This document shows, piece after piece, positions 18,625-28,687 of a DNA stretch of 64,000 nucleotides; the stretch's first letter is position 1, and every line of letters starts with the position of its first letter. The notes under the pieces were generated by a model. It was not told where the DNA came from. It was given only the letters and a program-made list of their open reading frames with translations, and searched no databases. This DNA is from Spartobacteria bacterium (lineage in GTDB: Bacteria; Verrucomicrobiota; Verrucomicrobiia; Chthoniobacterales; UBA10450). Location: contig PLCN01000025.1 of the NCBI GenBank assembly GCA_003134785.1, positions 186,001 to 250,000 on the forward strand, read 5' to 3'. Position numbers and translations under genes: made by a program.

Positions 18625-19764
18625 TTAGGCTGTTACTTGTCGGAAGGCGGATAGGAAAGCGTCCATCTCGGCTTTCTTACCGATAGTAAGACGCATGTGG
18701 TTCGGCAGGGCAGGGAACAGACGGCCGACTTGGACGTTACGCTGCTTCAACGCTTGGATCAGCGGGACAACGGGACGCTTCGTGTCGAACATGATGAAGT
18801 TGGCTTGCGACGGAATTTGTTTGTAGCCTAGCTTGTCCAGCTCGGCGATCACGAATGCCTTTGCGTCGCTGTTCAGGCGCCGGCCGTTCGCGACTTGCTC
18901 GGCGTCGTCGAGACTAGTGATGGCCGCGACCAGTGCCATGATGTTGACGCTGTCCCAGGATTGATGGGGACGCATTCGCTCGATCGTCTCGCGTTGCGCG
19001 ATGCAATAACCGCAACGCAGTCCCGCCATGCCGTAAATCTTCGAGAAGGTGCGCGCGACGATCAGGTTCGCGTTGTCCTTAATCAGGGGGATCACACTCT
19101 CGTAGTCGGAGCTATCGGCATAGTGATGATAAGCTTCATCGACCAGAATTATCGTCTGCCGCGGCGCTTTGGCGATGAAGTCGCGCAACTCACTCTTCGG
19201 CGTGATGCTGGCGGTGGGATTGTTTGGGTTGCAGACGTAGATGAGTCCTTCCTTAGCCGCCGCCGCCATCTTTGGCAGGTCATGGCCGAAGGTGGCATTT
19301 AGCGGAACCTTAACCGTCTCCGCGCCGTAGACCTTCGCGTGCGCGAGAATCGCTTCGAAGGTCGGATCGGCTACGACCAATTTGCCGCGGCCGGCCGAGT
19401 CAGTCTTCGCGTTTGTAATCGGTCCGGTAAAAGCCTCCGCGCAGATTTTTAGGATTTCGCCCGAGCCATCGCCCAGCAAGATTTGGTCGCGACTGACGCC
19501 GTTGAGCTTTGCGAGCGACTCCGTCAAGGATACGGCATGCTCATCGGGATAGCGGCACGCCAGGCCGAAAGCGTCAGTCATCGCCTTGAGCGCTTTGGCC
19601 GAAGGCCCGTAAGGATTTTCATTCGAGCTCAGGCGCACGATCCCCGCTGCCGTCGATTCGGCGGCCAACGGAGCGGAGAACGAGAGTGAGGGTCTGGCTA
19701 CGGCGCACGCCGCCCCCGCACCTAATAGTTGGGCAAATTTACGTCGAGAAATAGAGATGTTCAT
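18625..19764 (-). CDS. Tat-signal class I/II aminotransferase (HisC-like)
   Basis: 'MNISISRRKFAQLLGAGAACAVARPSLSFS' signal; 'LSSNENPYGPS...VDEAYHHYA...RTFSKIYGMAGLRCGYCIA'. Confidence 0.9.
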   Translation of the reverse strand: MNISISRRKFAQLLGAGAACAVARPSLSFSAPLAAESTAAGIVRLSSNENPYGPSAKALKAMTDAFGLACRYPDEHAVSLTESLAKLNGVSRDQILLGDGSGEILKICAEAFTGPITNAKTDSAGRGKLVVADPTFEAILAHAKVYGAETVKVPLNATFGHDLPKMAAAAKEGLIYVCNPNNPTASITPKSELRDFIAKAPRQTIILVDEAYHHYADSSDYESVIPLIKDNANLIVARTFSKIYGMAGLRCGYCIAQRETIERMRPHQSWDSVNIMALVAAITSLDDAEQVANGRRLNSDAKAFVIAELDKLGYKQIPSQANFIMFDTKRPVVPLIQALKQRNVQVGRLFPALPNHMRLTIGKKAEMDAFLSAFRQVTA

Positions 19765-19893
19765 GGAATTTCGGAGCCTCCTGGGCGGCATTGTAAAGCG
19801 GGTGCTCGACGGAATGCCAGAGCGAAGTATGCATTTTTTTTCGCCTGATCGCTTTTCCTGCGCGCCGTCGTCAGAATCCGGTAGGATTCAACC

Positions 19894-20391
19894 ATGACGC
19901 CGACCACGGATGAACCTATATCTGCGCCAAAGGCGAACCCCAACGATGTTGCATTGATCGATGCCATCATCAAAGCGGCCTACGATGTGATCTCGGGCCC
20001 TGCTGGACAGAAGCGCGATCTGGATCGCGAGCGCTCCTTGTTTATTCCGGGCGCGCGCTTGATCCCGACGGCGCTGGAGCCGGGAGTAACGAACGAGAGC
20101 AAGATCGCGCCACAGATTCTCGATGTGGAAACATACATCGCGCGTGTCGAGCCTTACTTTGAGAAGAATGGGTTCTACGAGAAGGAGATTGCGCGGGAGA
20201 CCGAACAGTTCGGCCACATCGCGCATGTCTGGAGCACCTATGAGTCGCGCCACAAAGAAGACGATCCGGAACCGTTCACGCGCGGGATCAATAGCATTCA
20301 GTTGTTCTACGACGGCGAGCGCTGGTGGATCGTCAATATCTACTGGCAGCACGAGAGCATCAAGGATCGGATTCCCGCGAAGTATCTTTGA
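19894..20391 (+). CDS. SnoaL/NTF2-like hypothetical protein
   Basis: 'FGHIAHVWSTYESRHKEDDPEPFTRGINSIQLFYDGERWWIVNIYWQHE' typical of NTF2-like small proteins. Confidence 0.75.
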   Translation: MTPTTDEPISAPKANPNDVALIDAIIKAAYDVISGPAGQKRDLDRERSLFIPGARLIPTALEPGVTNESKIAPQILDVETYIARVEPYFEKNGFYEKEIARETEQFGHIAHVWSTYESRHKEDDPEPFTRGINSIQLFYDGERWWIVNIYWQHESIKDRIPAKYL

Positions 20392-20494
20392 ATACAGGAG
20401 ATCGAATTGTTAAAAGGGTTACATCGTTACAAAGAGCGCCTGGTGGATATCCTGCTGCTTGCTTTGGGGGCAGCTTGCTGATAGAACTCGCGGT

Positions 20495-20698
20495 ATGAGA
20501 AAACTTATCGCCGTGTGCCTTGGTTTTGCCAGCCTGCTTACCTTGGACGGTTGCACTTCTGAGCCTGCGAAAACGACTACGACCACCGCCACATCGAACA
20601 AGGTCGATCAACGGACGCTGACCACCTTGTCTGACCGGAGCATGAACTCGCCTGGGAGCTACCCATCGACTAACTCAATGGGGGGAGCGCCAAGGTAG
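20495..20698 (+). CDS. small lipoprotein
   Basis: 'MRKLIAVCLGFASLLTLDGCTSEPAKTTTTT' lipobox-like sequence. Confidence 0.55.
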   Translation: MRKLIAVCLGFASLLTLDGCTSEPAKTTTTTATSNKVDQRTLTTLSDRSMNSPGSYPSTNSMGGAPR

Positions 20699-20767
20699 GA
20701 ATACGGGCAAGTGGCCGGTGTCTCTTTAAGAAGCGATCGCGGCCGGCCGTTTGAGGCGCTCAAGGAC

Positions 20768-21142
20768 CTATCGAGTGGAAGCGCCCTCATCTGAAGCGGC
20801 GGGTTGGACTGCATCGTAAAGGGCGGCATAGAGCCGATCCAAATGGACTGGCTTTACCAACACGGCGCGAGCGCCCGAATCGGCAATCTCCTTCGGCGAG
20901 CCGGAAACCAGGATAACTCGAGCGTCCGGGTGTTTCGCGACAATGTTCCGGCACGCGGTCGCGCCGTTGAGTTTTGGCATTTGGTAATCCATCAGGACGA
21001 CGTCCGGATGGTGCCGGCCGTAGGCATGGATGGCCTCGAGGCCCGAGCCGACGATCTCAACTACTTCGTGCTGGCAAAGACGAACCAGCTCGGCCAACGA
21101 GGTTCCGACGCTCTTCTGGTCGTCCGCGATCAGTACTCGCAT
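20768..21142 (-). CDS. single-domain response regulator
   Basis: 'MRVLIADDQKSVGTSLAELVR...PDVVLMDYQMPKLNG...VILVSGSPKE...AVLVKPVHLDRLYAAL'. Confidence 0.9.
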   Translation of the reverse strand: MRVLIADDQKSVGTSLAELVRLCQHEVVEIVGSGLEAIHAYGRHHPDVVLMDYQMPKLNGATACRNIVAKHPDARVILVSGSPKEIADSGARAVLVKPVHLDRLYAALYDAVQPAASDEGASTR

Positions 21143-21389
21143 AATTGAATTTTTGCAGAAGTTCGCGTGCCAGCCGAGGAATTTTTCTCGGATCCTCAAG
21201 CAGGCGGTTGTGACACCTTTCGAGGCGCTTCACACAGCCATCCCGCCAGGCCGGGCGAGGTCATAAGGCTTGCCAAGTCGAGCCGCGCCACGCGAAGATA
21301 ATTCATCTGATTGCCCGACCAGTTGCGGAAGCCGTTGCGTTTTCCCAAGTGGGGAGATTTCGCGACTCCAAAAAACCGATAACAGCGAT

Positions 21390-22772
21390 GTGAAACTTCA
21401 GTTCATTCTCTTCTCGATCTTCGCTCTCGTGACCGAGTCGGTGGCGCAGGACGCCTTGCCTCTATCGCGAACGAATCGCTCCATTTTGCAAGCGCAAGAC
21501 GAAGCGGCTGTTCAGCCCGGTGGGTTTAAGAAGACCGACTACATCAGCGGTGATTGGTGGGGTTATCGCGATCGCTTGCAGCAGTCCGGTGTGGAAGTAT
21601 TCGGTTTCTATAACAGCATCTTCAACGGCAACGCCATCGGCGGGACCCATCCGCACCATGCTACCTATGTCGATGACGCCTGGCTGGGATTTAAATTCGA
21701 TCTCGAGAAGCTCGTCCATTGGAACGGCGGCCTGTTCGTCGTAAGCGGGATAAATCGGAACGGCGACGATCTCACTACCAGATACATCGGCAGCATTTTC
21801 TCCACGCAACAATCAGTCGGCGGGCAGCGTCCATTCCTTTACCAGGTCTACTTGCAGCAGAAGCTCTGGGAAGGCCGGTTAAGAGTGAAGGTCGGCCGTT
21901 TCGCCGCATCTGACGATTTCAATGCCTCGCCGCTCTACGGATATTCGGTGAACAACGGAATCGATGGCGACATCCGGAACGTTCTCTTCGATACGCGTTT
22001 CTCGGCCTATCCGTTCGCCGTCTGGGCCGCGGCGTTGCTCTATGATCCCACTCCGGAGTTCAACGTGAAGTTTGGCGTCTTTCAAACTTCTGCGCGCATG
22101 TTTGAAAATGACGACAATGGGTTGAACTGGGGAATTGAAGGCAGCGACGGCTACACGTCGATCCTCCAGGTCGGCTGGTGCTCGCAGTTTTTCAAGAGAC
22201 CGGTTTACGCTTCGCCCGATAACAAGACGAGCACGGCGCGCGACGCCAAGAGCGCAGATGCGTTCGTTATGAAAGGATATCCGGGTCATTACTGGATTGG
22301 ATTCACCTACTCAGAATGGGATCTCTACCGGCGATTTAATGGTGGCTTCGAAGATCACTCTTATGGCTTCTATGCGCATGCCGACCAGATGATTTACCAG
22401 GAGGCGCCTGCGAGCGATCAGGGGCTGACTGCGTTTGTCGCGGCAGGTTACTACCCGCAGAGCGAGATCGCAATTGTGCCGTTCCAGGTGAATCTCGGGC
22501 TAAACTATCAAGGATTTTTTTCCGGCCGTGACCGCGATCACACGATGCTGCATTTCATTTACGGGGATATTAGCCGCGATTATGCGCGCAGCGTGCGCGT
22601 CCCAGGCGGACGGCTGGCCGAATCGGAGAAGGTGGTTGAGTTGGCTCATCGTTTTCAGTTGACGCCGTGGAGTTACTTCCAACCGGACCTTCAATATGTT
22701 ATCGATCCTGGTGGGACCGGTGACATTCCCAATGCGCTGGTAATCGGCGCCCAAATGGGCTTCACCTTCTAG
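21390..22772 (+). CDS. carbohydrate porin, OprB family
   Basis: 'GDWWGYRDRLQQSGVEVFGFYNSIFNGNAIGG...GRFAASDDFNASPLYGYSVNNGID'; terminal F. GTG start at 21390 is tentative. Confidence 0.85.
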   Translation: MKLQFILFSIFALVTESVAQDALPLSRTNRSILQAQDEAAVQPGGFKKTDYISGDWWGYRDRLQQSGVEVFGFYNSIFNGNAIGGTHPHHATYVDDAWLGFKFDLEKLVHWNGGLFVVSGINRNGDDLTTRYIGSIFSTQQSVGGQRPFLYQVYLQQKLWEGRLRVKVGRFAASDDFNASPLYGYSVNNGIDGDIRNVLFDTRFSAYPFAVWAAALLYDPTPEFNVKFGVFQTSARMFENDDNGLNWGIEGSDGYTSILQVGWCSQFFKRPVYASPDNKTSTARDAKSADAFVMKGYPGHYWIGFTYSEWDLYRRFNGGFEDHSYGFYAHADQMIYQEAPASDQGLTAFVAAGYYPQSEIAIVPFQVNLGLNYQGFFSGRDRDHTMLHFIYGDISRDYARSVRVPGGRLAESEKVVELAHRFQLTPWSYFQPDLQYVIDPGGTGDIPNALVIGAQMGFTF

Positions 22773-22787
22773 AACGAAATCACGCTT

Positions 22788-24194
22788 ATGAACACTTCTT
22801 CTTCCGAACACCGGCCGGCGCCGCTCGATCCGCGGCTCGCGCCGAAAAAAAGCATGTTTGTTTTGGAAAACGGCCGAAGCGTCTTCTTCGTCTTCTGCCT
22901 TCTGATCCTGCTCTTCGCGCTCTGGGGTTTTTGCAACGGGATGATTGACGTGATGGACAAGCACTTTCAGGAAGAGCTGCATCTGTCGCTCTCGCAATCG
23001 GCCTGGGTGCAGTTCGCGCATTACCTTGGCTACTTCCTCATGGCGCTGCCAGCTGGCTGGCTGGCGACAAAGCTGGGTTACAAGGGCGGCATCATCACTG
23101 GCCTCATGATGGTAGCAGTAGGCGGGTTCTGGTTTATTCCAGCTACGCACATCGCATCCTTCTGGGCCTTCCTCCTGGGCGTCTGCGTCATTGCTGCTGG
23201 GCTTACCTTCCTCGAAACGATCGCCAACCCTTACACCACCGTTCTCGGCCCGATTCAATTCGCGGCAACCCGCATTAATCTCGCCCAATCTTGCAACGGC
23301 ATCGGCTTGCTTCTCGGTCCGGTGGCTGGCGGCCTGTTCTTCTATTCGAAAAACGCCGCTGGAGAAAGCACCGGCAGCGCGAATCTCTGGATCCCCTATG
23401 CCTTCATCGGATGCGTAGTCATCGTCCTCGCGATTATCTTCTACTTCGCCAATGTGCCCGACGTCAAAATGGAGGACGACTATCACCTGGACGATGCCAC
23501 GCCGAACGTCTCGCATTCGATCTGGACGCATCCGCACTTTACCATGGCCGTGGCCGCGCAATTCCTGTATGTTGCGGCCCAAGCCGGCATCTTCAGCTTC
23601 TTCATTAACTACATGACCTCCCAAGTCCCACCGATCCCCGCGTCGTGGCACACTCCAGACGCAGGCTTAGGCTGGTTCGGCGGCTGGTTTGAGATCCATC
23701 GGAACGGCGCTTTGGGCTTTAGCAACAAGGCAGCATCGAACCTGGCGTCGTTAGGCTTCCTTTGCTTCCTCATTGGTCGATTCACCGGCTCCGCGATCCT
23801 GAAAAAGTTTGCCGCTCACAAAGTCCTTGGCCTCTACTCCGCGCTTAGCGTAGTGCTTTGCCTTCTGATCTTCTTTAAGCTGGGTTGGGTATCGGTGGTT
23901 AGCGTCTTCCTGACCTACTTTTTCATGTCCATCATGTTCCCGACTATTTTCGCGCTCGGTATCTTCGGCCTCGGCGAGCGCGCGAAAAAGGCCTCTTCCT
24001 TCATCGTCATGGCCATCATGGGCGGCGCTGTTCTTCCAAAACTGATGGGAGCTGTCGGCGACAAGTACGACCTGTCCCGCGGATTCATCGTGCCGATGGT
24101 CTGCTTTGCTTTCGTCGCCTTTTATGGCTTCATGTGGCCGAGACTTAGCGGCGCCGAGGGCATGCACGGCATTTCGACTTCCGGGGGACACTAG
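22788..24194 (+). CDS. MFS sugar transporter, FHS (fucose/glucose-galactose permease) type
   Basis: 'LLFALWGFCNGMIDVMDKHFQEELHLSLSQSAWVQFAHYLGYFLMALPAGWLATKLGYKGGIITGL'. Confidence 0.88.
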   Translation: MNTSSSEHRPAPLDPRLAPKKSMFVLENGRSVFFVFCLLILLFALWGFCNGMIDVMDKHFQEELHLSLSQSAWVQFAHYLGYFLMALPAGWLATKLGYKGGIITGLMMVAVGGFWFIPATHIASFWAFLLGVCVIAAGLTFLETIANPYTTVLGPIQFAATRINLAQSCNGIGLLLGPVAGGLFFYSKNAAGESTGSANLWIPYAFIGCVVIVLAIIFYFANVPDVKMEDDYHLDDATPNVSHSIWTHPHFTMAVAAQFLYVAAQAGIFSFFINYMTSQVPPIPASWHTPDAGLGWFGGWFEIHRNGALGFSNKAASNLASLGFLCFLIGRFTGSAILKKFAAHKVLGLYSALSVVLCLLIFFKLGWVSVVSVFLTYFFMSIMFPTIFALGIFGLGERAKKASSFIVMAIMGGAVLPKLMGAVGDKYDLSRGFIVPMVCFAFVAFYGFMWPRLSGAEGMHGISTSGGH

Positions 24195-24282
24195 GAGGAT
24201 GGAGTAATGGAGAGCTGGTCGAACATTCTGCTCGTGCTCGTAATCGAATCCTCGCGTCTCTAGGAAAGCGCACTACTCCCTT

Positions 24283-24867
24283 ATGACCGCTGTTTTTGAA
24301 TTGAATCACGACAAGCTAAGGCGCGATCCGCGGCTCGCGGCGATTGCAATCGAGCTAGACAAACAGGGGCCAATCGATTCTCCCGATGCTTTCAATCGTT
24401 ATTGCCGCAAGTCGTGCCGAGTCTGGAACGAACAGTTCGGCTCTGCGCCTGTCGGCAAAACCTCCGCCCAATTCGCAGCGCTCCTCGGCCGCGTCGAGCA
24501 GGGAGGGAAGGAAATCATTCAAACGCCCTGGGGCGGCGTGGTCGTTACTCTGCACGAGCATCCACGTGTCGAAAAATATCTGGTCGTTCGCAAAGGCGGG
24601 TACCTGGCGCTTGAAATGCACGAGCAGAAGGACGAACGACTCGAAGTGAAGGAAGGCGCTGGCCTCATTCTATCGCGCCATGCGGGAGACCAATCGCTTA
24701 AGGTCGAAGCACTGGCGCCGGGCGATCAATTTCATTTCGAACCGGGCATGGAGCATTGTATCATTGGGACAGAGGATCTTCTTGTGTTCGAACGCTCGAT
24801 CGATCCAAAGGGAATGGATCAGGACCTTGTCTTTATCTATGAGCCTGAAAAACTGGCGTCGACATAA
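24283..24867 (+). CDS. cupin-domain protein
   Basis: 'HPRVEKYLVVRKGGYLALEMHEQKDERLEVKEGAGLILSR...LAPGDQFHFEPGMEHCI' beta-barrel cupin pattern. Confidence 0.75.
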   Translation: MTAVFELNHDKLRRDPRLAAIAIELDKQGPIDSPDAFNRYCRKSCRVWNEQFGSAPVGKTSAQFAALLGRVEQGGKEIIQTPWGGVVVTLHEHPRVEKYLVVRKGGYLALEMHEQKDERLEVKEGAGLILSRHAGDQSLKVEALAPGDQFHFEPGMEHCIIGTEDLLVFERSIDPKGMDQDLVFIYEPEKLAST

Positions 24868-24879
24868 CTAATTAACTGC

Positions 24880-25794
24880 ATGGCTACGGAATTCTATGCC
24901 TTTGGTGAGATCCTCTGGGATTGCCTGCCTTCCGGCAGACACGCGGGCGGCGCTCCCTTCAACGTCACTGCCCATCTGGCCCAGTTAGGTGTCTCGGCCT
25001 CCCTCATCTCGGCGATTGGCCGGGATCAGCTCGGGGATGAAATCTTGAAAGTGGCTCAGGACAAAGGAGTCAACACCCAGTTTGTCAGGCGCGCGCGGAT
25101 CGGTCTCGGCACCGGCACTGTGCTGGTAACTGTTGATGGTATCGGAAACGCGACCTATGAGCTGGTGCAACCAGCAGCCTGGGATGAGATCAAGGTCTCG
25201 GCGCAAGCCCTTGAAGCCGTCGGGAAAGCACGGGCACTGATTTTCGGTTCGTTGGCTGGCCGCTCGCCCTATAACCTTGATCAGCTGGATCGCCTGCTTG
25301 AAGTTAAAGGGCCGTTGAAATTCTTCGACGTGAACCTGCGACCTCCCTTCGCCGATCCACCGTTAGTGATGGAGTTAGCCAAACGCGCCGACGTGCTCAA
25401 GCTCAACGATGGTGAAGTAGGTCAACTAGCTTCCTGGTTGCGCATCGGCAAAGCGACACCCAACACGCCGCGCAATGCCGAGGACGTGGCCAGGGCCTGC
25501 GCGACGATCGGGGAAGCTACCAGTGCGGCGCGCATTTGCGTCACGATGGCGGAAGAAGGTGCTGCGTTATGGGATCGTGGCAAGCTCGTGACGGCGCCTG
25601 CTCCGAAGGTTGTAGTTAAGGACACGGTAGGCGCGGGCGACGCGTTTATGGCCGGCTTGATGGTAGGGCTTACTCGCGGCACCGACACCCGGAAGGTCCT
25701 TGAGAACGCCTGTCGGCTGGGCGCGTTCGTCGCATCGCATGATGGCGCGACGCCATTGCTGCCGTCCGAGATCACTCGGCAATTTACTAATTAG
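24880..25794 (+). CDS. PfkB-family carbohydrate kinase (fructokinase-like)
   Basis: 'FGEILWDCLPSGRHAGGAPFNVTAHLAQLG...DTVGAGDAFMAGLMVGL'. Confidence 0.93.
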   Translation: MATEFYAFGEILWDCLPSGRHAGGAPFNVTAHLAQLGVSASLISAIGRDQLGDEILKVAQDKGVNTQFVRRARIGLGTGTVLVTVDGIGNATYELVQPAAWDEIKVSAQALEAVGKARALIFGSLAGRSPYNLDQLDRLLEVKGPLKFFDVNLRPPFADPPLVMELAKRADVLKLNDGEVGQLASWLRIGKATPNTPRNAEDVARACATIGEATSAARICVTMAEEGAALWDRGKLVTAPAPKVVVKDTVGAGDAFMAGLMVGLTRGTDTRKVLENACRLGAFVASHDGATPLLPSEITRQFTN

Positions 25795-25836
25795 TATTGA
25801 AGAGGAGTTCAGACTGCACCATGACTCGCGGGCTTT

Positions 25837-25908
25837 CTGTAGCGGCGGTCTATGACCGCCGAAACGACTTGGCGTGATGCGTTCGGCGGTCATAGACCGC
25901 CGCTACAG
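25837..25908. repeat. REP/BIME-like element, GGCGGTC family
   Basis: CTGTAGCGGCGGTCTATGACCGCCG ... CGGCGGTCATAGACCGCCGCTACAG. Confidence 0.85.
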
Positions 25909-25973
25909 AAGAAATTGGTTCACGGTACGCCCCCTCTCTTCGCGGTAGTGAAATAGCCGTTCCGCGAACAATG

Positions 25974-27233
25974 TCACGCGCCTATGCGCCTTTTTTGCTC
26001 CAGATTCGGCAGGAGCCAGGTCAGCAGACCTATAAGAGGCAGGTAGGAGCAGACTTGAAAGACGAAAGGAATACTCGTGCGATCGGCCAGGGCGCCTAGC
26101 ACGGCGGAACCGATTCCTCCCAGCCCGAACGCAAGGCCAAAAAAGAGTCCGGCTATCATTCCGACCCGGCCTGGAACCAGTTCCTGCGCGTAAACCAGGA
26201 TGGCGGAGAAAGCTGAGGCCAGGATCAGGCCAATGATTGCGGTGAGAACCCCAACCCAGAACAAGTTGGCGTAGGGTAACGCGAGGGCGAATGGCGCCAC
26301 GCCAAGGATCGAAACCCAGATCACACTCTTGCGCCCGATGCGGTCACCGACCGGGCCGCCTAACAAGGTCCCTGCTGCGACGGCGAGAAGAAAACTGAAG
26401 AGATGAAGCTGCGCGCTCTTGACGGAGAGGCTAAACTTACCGATCAGGAAAAAGGTGTAGTAGCTGGACATGCTCGCGAGATAAAAATACTTGGAAAAGA
26501 CAAGCGCGATCAGGATACCAAGAGATATCATTACCCGTTCGCGACTTAGCGACTGCGTCTGGTGGTAGTGAGCCGCAGCAGATTTTGTTTTTCCGGTTAG
26601 CTTCTTGCGATACCAGCGGCCAATGGCCGTAAGGACACCTATGCCGATCAAGGCCAGGACCGTGAACCACATCACGGACGATTGGCCGCGCGCGACTACG
26701 ATCACCGCCGCGAGCAGAGGACCAAGAGCGCTGCCCGCATTGCCTCCGACCTGAAAGAGCGATTGAGCAAAGCCGAGCCGTCCGCCGGAAGCGAGGTGGG
26801 CGATGCGTGAAGCTTCCGGGTGAAAAACCGACGAGCCGATGCCCACCAATGCGACCGCGACAAGCACCAGAGTCAGGCTTCCAGCAAAAGACAGTAGCAG
26901 AAGTCCTGTAAGCGTGAATGTCATTCCCGCGGCTAGCGAGAAAGGCTGCGGCCGGCGGTCAGTATAAAGACCAACGAAAGGCTGAAGGATCGATGCCGTT
27001 AGCTGGTTCGTCAGAGTTATAAGTCCGATATGAGCGAAGTTCAGGTGAAGCGCGTCCTTGAGAATCGGATAGATCGACGGAATTAACGACTGCATCGCGT
27101 CGTTGAGCAGGTGAGAGAAGCTCAAGGCTGTCAGAATACCCAGCACCGGAGCGGTGGAACGCGACGAATTATCCCGAACTGTTTCGGTTCCAAGATCAGA
27201 CAAGGAGATCGGAGTATCAGGCGGCGTGGGCAA
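25974..27233 (-). CDS. MFS transporter, fosmidomycin-resistance (Fsr) type
   Basis: 'HLLNDAMQSLIPSIYPILKDALHLNFAHIGLITLTNQLTASILQPFVGLYTDRRPQPFSL...GSSVFHPEASRIA'. Confidence 0.88.
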   Translation of the reverse strand: MPTPPDTPISLSDLGTETVRDNSSRSTAPVLGILTALSFSHLLNDAMQSLIPSIYPILKDALHLNFAHIGLITLTNQLTASILQPFVGLYTDRRPQPFSLAAGMTFTLTGLLLLSFAGSLTLVLVAVALVGIGSSVFHPEASRIAHLASGGRLGFAQSLFQVGGNAGSALGPLLAAVIVVARGQSSVMWFTVLALIGIGVLTAIGRWYRKKLTGKTKSAAAHYHQTQSLSRERVMISLGILIALVFSKYFYLASMSSYYTFFLIGKFSLSVKSAQLHLFSFLLAVAAGTLLGGPVGDRIGRKSVIWVSILGVAPFALALPYANLFWVGVLTAIIGLILASAFSAILVYAQELVPGRVGMIAGLFFGLAFGLGGIGSAVLGALADRTSIPFVFQVCSYLPLIGLLTWLLPNLEQKRRIGA

Positions 27234-27349
27234 GAGACATTCTCACCTGTCTTTTCGTGTGCGCAAACGCGGGATCGAGCGGATCGCGTCGGCTGTTTCC
27301 CGAAGGAGCCCGCCGCGGCGAGTCCGGCGTGCGGAAGCACGTCCCTCCG

Positions 27350-28687
27350 TTACTTCCGGCGGTATTTCTCTTTGTATTTGTCCCGCAGGCGTGTTTGTCG
27401 ATTGGTCAGATCGATCTTACGCCCATCGATGTAGGCCGCTTCGATTTGGGTGGGGAAATCGAGCGGGTCGCCGTTGGTCACGATCAAGGTAGCTGCTTTT
27501 CCTACTTCCAAAGATCCCAGTTGATCGCCGACACCTAAAAGCTGCGCGGGATAAAGAGTGACAGATTTCAGTGCCTCTTCCTTTGGTAAACCAAAGGCTG
27601 AAGCCATCGAGGCCTCATAAGGCAGGTTCCGCTCGTGCGGGGCGCCCGATTCGCGGCCGTTGGTGGCGATGCAAAAACGGACACCCGCTTCGTGTAGCCT
27701 GGCGGCGTCGCTGAAGGAGCTGTCGTAGCTATCGTCGCGCCGCGATGGCAGGGCGGTCGAGAGCGCAATAATGACCGGTGTGTCGCTCTCCTTTAGCTGA
27801 GTCGTCATGCGCCAGGCATCGTGGCCGCCTACCAGGACAATCTTCAGTTGTGCGTCCTTAGCCCAGGCCAGCGCCGCTTCAATCTCAGCGACCGTGTCCG
27901 CATGGACGAATAAAGGCAGAGCACCGTCGAACACTGGCATGAGTGCTTCCCATCTTAGGTCTGACTTAAAACCGTGTATTCCACTTTTTCGCGCCTGCCA
28001 ATAGGAGCGCGCGGTCTGAAAGCTATCGCGAATCAGCTTCTGCGCTTTATCCATGTCCTTCTGCTGGTCTTTCACCGATTTTTGCGCGCGGGGGTTGCGA
28101 TTGATCGTTAGGTTCGGCCAGCGCAGATGCATGGCTGCCGGTGAACGGACCGTCATTTCATCCGGCGTCCACCCGTCCATGCGCAAGACCGCGGACTGAC
28201 CGGAAAGGATCCCACCTTCGGGCACGGCCTGGGCCGTGAGAATGCCATTGCTGCGAGCTACCGGGATCAGTTCGCTGTCGGGATTGATGCTGGTAGCAGC
28301 GCGCACGTTCGGGTTAATTGAGCCCGACTCCTCAATGTCGACCGTCGCCCGAGCAGCGCCGATTTCAGTTAGACCTAGAACGCTATTGGCACTAATCAGA
28401 CCGGGGTAAATATGTTTGCCCGAAGCATCGATAACTTCCGCGCCTTCCGGCGTTGGGATGTTAGGTCCAATGGCTGTGATCTTGCCCTTGTCAAAGACGA
28501 TCATGCCCGAAGGAATATCCGGCCCGCTGACTGGATGAATCGTGGCGCCTTTCAGCACGATCGGCTTCGCCTGAGGCGGCGGGGGAATGTTATCGGAGGC
28601 ATGGCTATTCCCTAGGAAAGCCAAGAGAAAGAAGCTGGCGACAATTCTTCTGGGAAGCGCGGAATCGTCGTGGAGTCTAATCGTCAT
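27350..28687 (-). CDS. secreted amidohydrolase-family protein
   Basis: 'KGATIHPVSGPDIPSGMIVFDKGKITAIGPNI...YPGLISANSVLGL...GVGDQLGSLEVGKAATLIVTNGDPL'; metal-binding HxH replaced by SAN at the expected position. Confidence 0.82.
   Translation of the reverse strand: MTIRLHDDSALPRRIVASFFLLAFLGNSHASDNIPPPPQAKPIVLKGATIHPVSGPDIPSGMIVFDKGKITAIGPNIPTPEGAEVIDASGKHIYPGLISANSVLGLTEIGAARATVDIEESGSINPNVRAATSINPDSELIPVARSNGILTAQAVPEGGILSGQSAVLRMDGWTPDEMTVRSPAAMHLRWPNLTINRNPRAQKSVKDQQKDMDKAQKLIRDSFQTARSYWQARKSGIHGFKSDLRWEALMPVFDGALPLFVHADTVAEIEAALAWAKDAQLKIVLVGGHDAWRMTTQLKESDTPVIIALSTALPSRRDDSYDSSFSDAARLHEAGVRFCIATNGRESGAPHERNLPYEASMASAFGLPKEEALKSVTLYPAQLLGVGDQLGSLEVGKAATLIVTNGDPLDFPTQIEAAYIDGRKIDLTNRQTRLRDKYKEKYRRK

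Noticed and set aside
22500-23651. 383 aa minus-strand ORF spanning the porin/MFS junction
   Set aside because: Antisense to two recognisable genes; composition typical of a shadow frame.
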